DNA from: Vicugna pacos
Taxonomy: Eukaryota; Chordata; Mammalia; Artiodactyla; Camelidae
Assembly (NCBI RefSeq): GCF_048564905.1
Contig: NC_133010.1
Coordinates: 15,234,282 to 15,298,281 of the forward strand
Length of the DNA: 64,000 nt
Reading direction: 5' to 3'
Shown: positions 59,795-64,000 of the stretch, in pieces
How the letters are laid out: the number at the start of each line of letters is the position of its first letter
Position numbering within the stretch: position 1 is the first letter of the stretch
Program-made: the position numbers and the translations under genes
Notes under the pieces: model-generated
The model's database searches: none
What the model saw: only the letters and a program-made list of their open reading frames with translations
What the model was told of the DNA's origin: nothing

Positions 59795-60280
59795 AAAAGA
59801 AAACTCAACACACATATATGATAAAGCACACACATACGCTACAGAGAGGAAAAGCTTCTCTTCCTGCCCACCCCTCTCCATTCAGCCCTTTATCCCAGTG
59901 TTTTATTAAGTTGGATGTAAATTCATGTAACACCTTCTCACATTAGGGAAGTTGTTATTAATAAGGTGAAGCACAGAGGATTATAAAGTCACATTAATAT
60001 GCAGCAGCTTAAATTAATTACCAGATGACAGTATTGGTTTCCAGAAAACAATAAACTTAGGGATTCTATTTCCCATAGGATCTCAGTTTGACGCTCTGTA
60101 TCCAAAACTCTGAATGGTTTTCTAGTGAAATATCCAACTATGAGCTTTATCAGTCTATGACTCACTTTTATCCTAGAAACAGATAAATATGTATTATTAC
60201 AAAATTAAAAAGAGCAGAAACTCAAAGAGTAATGCATTTTTTAATTTTGAACGGAATAAAAGACAGAGCCCACTAGAAGA
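59795..60280. other. No recognised feature
   Basis: About 490 AT-rich bases with a short ACACA stretch and no named repeat. Confidence 0.4.
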
Positions 60281-60284
60281 CGCT

Positions 60285-60800
60285 GTTTTAGATGTGGTCT
60301 AGGAAATTAAGAGCTGGCTTGTAGTAACTCTGGGCACCAACAAGAGGATATTCAGCCAAAGCACTCTGATTTCCTTAAGCATCTAATGTTATTGTTTTAC
60401 TCTTGTAGCCTGAAGAGTCACAATGACCCTGTTTCAAACAGGCAAATTCCTATCTGTAAGACAATTCAGAGCTGAGCGGAGGCATAATTTTCATAAACAC
60501 CCTGACTGCAGACATATTATTACATTACTAATTGAAGTATTTCTTTGAAATTGCTGGTCAAGAGCCAATAAAGTCTCTACTGAATGACACCCAAGCTTGC
60601 TGAAAAATTACCTTTAATCAGAATGTCAATAGAGCTATTAATAATGTTTCAGAAGCTCCTTCATACTCCCAGACATAACCAGGCGTCTGCAATATCAAGA
60701 GGAGCAAGATATCCACTCTCCCTGTTCCTTTACTTCGACAGTGTAATTCAAGTCTCATTAATCTGTAATGATATCTTCCATTGTCAGCACACGTGGCCAA
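60285..60800. promoter_or_regulatory. Candidate conserved non-coding element (inferred)
   Basis: The stretch is free of simple repeats and of any repeat family I recognise. It is balanced in composition and carries several TAAT homeodomain-type cores in a dense block (ttactaattgaagtattt near 60524; agctattaataatgtttcag near 60632; tctcattaatctgtaatgat near 60753). Frames on both strands (60584-60805) have no domain. The call rests on appearance only; conservation was not measured. Confidence 0.25.
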
Positions 60801-60804
60801 AATA

Positions 60805-62395
60805 GTTTTGGTCTAGGCTAATATAAAGATGGAGGTAGTAGAGTTTCCCACTCATTTTCACTCTTTGTTTGCAGCACTGTGATACATGTAATCGAAGGCT
60901 TGACCGTCTTTTTATTACAAGAAATGTAAGGACCATCTATCAGTGCCAGAGGCAGGAAGTTGATATCATACATCAAGCGTCACTTAGCACTTGCACTTTC
61001 AGGAAGATCAATCATTACAATATTTATTTTAAACTGCCCAAGTTGTATCCCCAAAAATAAAACATCCATCTTATCAGTTACATACCTTTAATTCCTAATG
61101 CTGTTAACTAGATATTGCATACTACAGCCAGCCACTCTCTGAATTCTGAGAAAGTAATAATTTTTAATTTCATTTAGACATTTCCCAATTTATCTTCATC
61201 ATCCTTTTCTTTGAAGTCAATAAATTCTTGTTTTATGAATCCAGTCTGTAACCCCCGGCTGAACAAACTATAACTGCAAAATGTTAAGTGAGAGATGGCC
61301 ATGCTGCCTCATTACTTAAAACGGTGGGGAAAGATTGGGTAGAAGTGAGTGTTACTCAGTTATCTCATACTCAAACTTTAAGAATTTCCACAGGAATTTT
61401 GTCCTGTGCAATAGCCTTGTGAACAAGAAACCAGTAAGGAAATGTAAACAAAGATTACATTTCCAGTGATGACCATGTTACCAATTCAATTTCCTTAATC
61501 TACTTAAACCTCAGTAAGTTTTCCTCTTTCTGTGGAAAGCTGAGATTCTGTGCCAGGGAACCACCAGCTTTGATGTTAATAATTTATAGATGTTGGCAGC
61601 AGATATAATCACTTTAAGTGTTATGGGAATAGCAGCTGCGAATAACTTAAATGTCTAGAATGAGGATTGAGGAAAGAGAAGGAGCGTTCCTATTACGTAT
61701 TCAAAGTAGCTTTATTTACAGTGCACAATTAAATTTGCTTCCCTAAATCAGACCAGAGCATTGTGATAAATTTGCATTGCACTCTACTGAGAAAATGGAC
61801 AGCATATGGATTTTAAGATTAAATATCTAATAGGGAGGGGAAAAAGGGAAATTGAAACTACCTTGAAAAAAAATAACTAAGACACTCATAAGACAAGGAA
61901 ATGGAAGCTATTCTGGAATAATTGCAGTGTTCTTTGTTTTTTATACATAACTATTAAAATGTAGTAAGGAACCTTTTGTGAGATTGCTGATTTCACAAAA
62001 TTTATATTTTATCAGTATTTGCAGGTCTTTTTCATAAAACTCTAAAGGAAGAGTAACCTTTAACATCATCATTTAGTTTCAATTTACTTTCAGAGTATTC
62101 CTGTTGCTAATACGTAAAATCCTCTTTGCCAGGAATTAACACTTTCTCTCCTCTAAAAAATTTAAGGTGGTATCTCCAGGTAGGTGACTTCATATAACAT
62201 AATGGCCAGCTTTGTGTCACTGATCCTACCAGGCAGCCTTCCTTACTCTCCTTTCTATGTTAATATGAATCCTATCCAGGTGCTATAGAGAAAATGCCCG
62301 AAAAATGCTAAAAAGCTTTTCTATATTAACCCAAATTTATAGTATTTTTTTTACTCAATTGTCACACTTTTATTGTTCAAATAGTCTTTTTTGGT
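60805..62395. other. No recognised feature
   Basis: About 1.6 kb with no named repeat and one short frame (60869-61060) without a domain. Part of it may continue the candidate regulatory block. Confidence 0.4.
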
Positions 62396-62399
62396 GATT

Positions 62400-62580
62400 G
62401 AATATTAGTTGTGAGACCAGCCTTTGACAAGGCTCAAATCTTGCCTACTCCACCTACTGGGTGTGCCACCTTGAACAAATTACTTAATTACTCTGTGCCT
62501 CGTGTCTTCATCTATAAAATGAAGTAGAATGAGGAAAGAGATGATACATGTAAAATTCTTAGAAAAGGGCATGCATACTG
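62400..62580 (+). mobile_element. MIR SINE
   Basis: 'ggctcaaatcttgcctactc', 'ccacctactgggtgtgccac cttgaacaaattacttaatt actctgtgcctcg' (62450), 'cttcatctataaaatgaagt' and 'gatgatacatgtaaaattct tagaa' follow MIR from the tRNA-related part through the core. One of the clearest MIR copies here. Confidence 0.85.
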
Positions 62581-62589
62581 AAATCAAAT

Positions 62590-63630
62590 AATAATGATGA
62601 TAATATAAGAACAACTGTTTTAACAACAGTGCACACTTGATAGATTCTCTCTGCCACAAATACATGACACACTGAAAAGCAGAAGAGACAGGTCTCCATT
62701 CAAGTTGGCACAAAGTTAAACAGAGTTGGTCCCTGAAAGCTAGGCTACAGCTGATATTTGAGTTACCTAAATATTTGAATGGTCTCTGCTAAAGCTTTAA
62801 AAAAAAATCAATGAATAAATGGCTGCTACAACATCTGTAAATTACTTTCTGCGGCTGCCCTGATGGATGCTGACAGAAACATACAAGCTCTGTCTTTCCT
62901 TGGGAGGTGGGAGTGGAGACGTTCTGCTAGGATAAATGTCACATGGAAGATACTCCTGTTCTATTCAGAAATCCTTTTTTTTCCCAGAAATACTTCTTCT
63001 CTTTCACACCAACTGCCTCCTGCTGCAGCTTGAGAGGTTAAAAGGAATTTGCTTGCTGCCTTGTACAGGGTATTAATATGTATTTTTTTCTCCTTATATC
63101 TGTTTGCCCTTTTGATGTTATATTGATACCAACATGAATCAAAACAAATTAGTAGAGCAGGTCTTCTTATTACCAGTTAAAATATGAGAAAATTGAGGGT
63201 CAAGTGTCAATGTGTTCAGTATCGCACTGCTCTTGATTGGTAGAGGCACAAATTAAATTCGGAAAATTGTTTCTTTTCCTTTTAATTTTTTTCTTTGTTG
63301 TGATGGCTTTGTTTTATTTTATTCACATCAGAACAACACAGAGTATCAGGACAAGTCTTAACAAATTTAGAAAACAAGTTCAAAACAGAAACCCAACGTT
63401 TCTGAAAGTGAAAAACATTCGGGGAGAAGTTAATAATTTCTGATATAAGAATAGCATCATATCCTTATCCACATATAGCCAGGAAATAAAAGAAGAAAAT
63501 AGAAAAAAAAATTACATTCTTGATAAATAACTACAATGATGAATTGCCACTTCAAAATAAGGAAAAATATTAGACTTGCATTTTGCTTCAGCAAATGGTA
63601 GGTATTTTTGATGTTGCTTTAATTTTTTAA
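62590..63630. other. No recognised feature
   Basis: About 1 kb without a named repeat. The 68-codon plus frame at 63237-63443 starts with a hydrophobic, T-rich part and has no other support. Confidence 0.4.
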
Positions 63631-63634
63631 GACT

Positions 63635-64000
63635 TTGTTTTCTTAGGCAGTTTTTAGGTTCACTGCAAAATTGAGAAGGAGCAGAGATTTCCCATTTACA
63701 CCCTGCTCCTCCACACATGCATAGCCACCCCTTCCATCCCCACCACCCTCATTATCAACTTCACCCAACAGAGAGTCACATTTGTTACAAAGGATGAAGC
63801 TACATGGACCCACCATTATCATCCTAATTCCATAGTTTGCTTTAGGGCTCACTCCTGGTTTTGTATATTCTATGAGTTTAAATAAATGTATAATGACATA
63901 TATCCATATCACAAAATATTTCCACTTCCCTTTAAGTCCTCTGTGCTCTGCCTATGCCTCCTTTCCCAGAACACTTACCTTTTTATGGTTTCCATAGTTT
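63635..64000. mobile_element. Old L1-related non-coding repeat, runs off the window
   Basis: 'tttttaggttcactgcaaaa ttgag' (63651), 'gagatttcccatttacaccc', 'cctccacacatgcatagcca', 'gagtcacatttgttacaaag gatgaagctacatgg' (63772), 'agggctcactcctggttttg tatattctatgagtt' (63845) and 'ctctgtgctctgcctatgcc' follow a widely dispersed mammalian sequence that I associate with old L1 untranslated DNA. Orientation not assigned. The two overlapping minus frames (63512-63912) are chance frames through it. Confidence 0.55.

Overview
The window looks like AT-rich, non-coding nuclear DNA from a mammal, most likely a camelid (camel or alpaca/llama lineage). The best lineage marker is a tRNA-Ala-like SINE at about 4740-4877 (minus strand), whose body and A-rich tail fit the camelid vic-1 family. 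A second marker is a fairly well preserved L1 3' end at about 31062-31855, of the type seen in even-toed ungulates. Family names come from recalled consensus phrases, not from a database search.

I found no convincing protein-coding gene, tRNA, rRNA, CRISPR array or operon. Apart from the pyrimidine microsatellite, the longest open frame is 128 codons (34047-34433), which is about what chance allows in 64 kb. The window therefore reads as a gene desert or the inside of very large introns. The only hint of an exon is a 182-base minus-strand segment at 44512-44693, bounded by a good acceptor and a consensus GTAAGT donor.

Layout. 0.8-2.9 kb: old L1, plus strand. 4-5.1 kb: old repeat ends, the vic-1 SINE and a nearly pure 248-base pyrimidine tract. 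5.1-6.4 kb: apparently single-copy DNA. 6.4-6.9 kb: an unusual CpG-rich block, possibly an LTR. 7-16.8 kb: mostly unassigned, with MIR and L2 relics. 16.8-22.8 kb: two antisense L1 pieces and L2 fragments. 23.5-31 kb: MIR, an LTR of mammalian ERVL/MaLR type, unassigned DNA and an L1-related relic. 31-31.9 kb: the youngest L1, abutting an MLT1 LTR end. 32-40.3 kb: MIR, MER5A and L2. 40.3-47.6 kb: an L1 relic and a run of four MaLR-type LTRs or fragments. 49.9-53.75 kb: a very old L1 with a hAT-type DNA transposon inside it. 54-64 kb: MIR, another L1 3' end, a candidate regulatory block near 60.3-60.8 kb and an L1-related piece running off the end.

The content is a layered transposon record: MIR and L2 oldest, then old L1, hAT elements and MaLR LTRs, then the lineage-specific L1 and SINE. 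Nothing here encodes a recognisable working system. The strongest structural observations are the hAT element with matching ends nested in L1, a solo LTR with perfect 5-base flanking duplications, the splice-bounded segment at 44.5 kb and the CpG-rich block at 6.4-6.9 kb.
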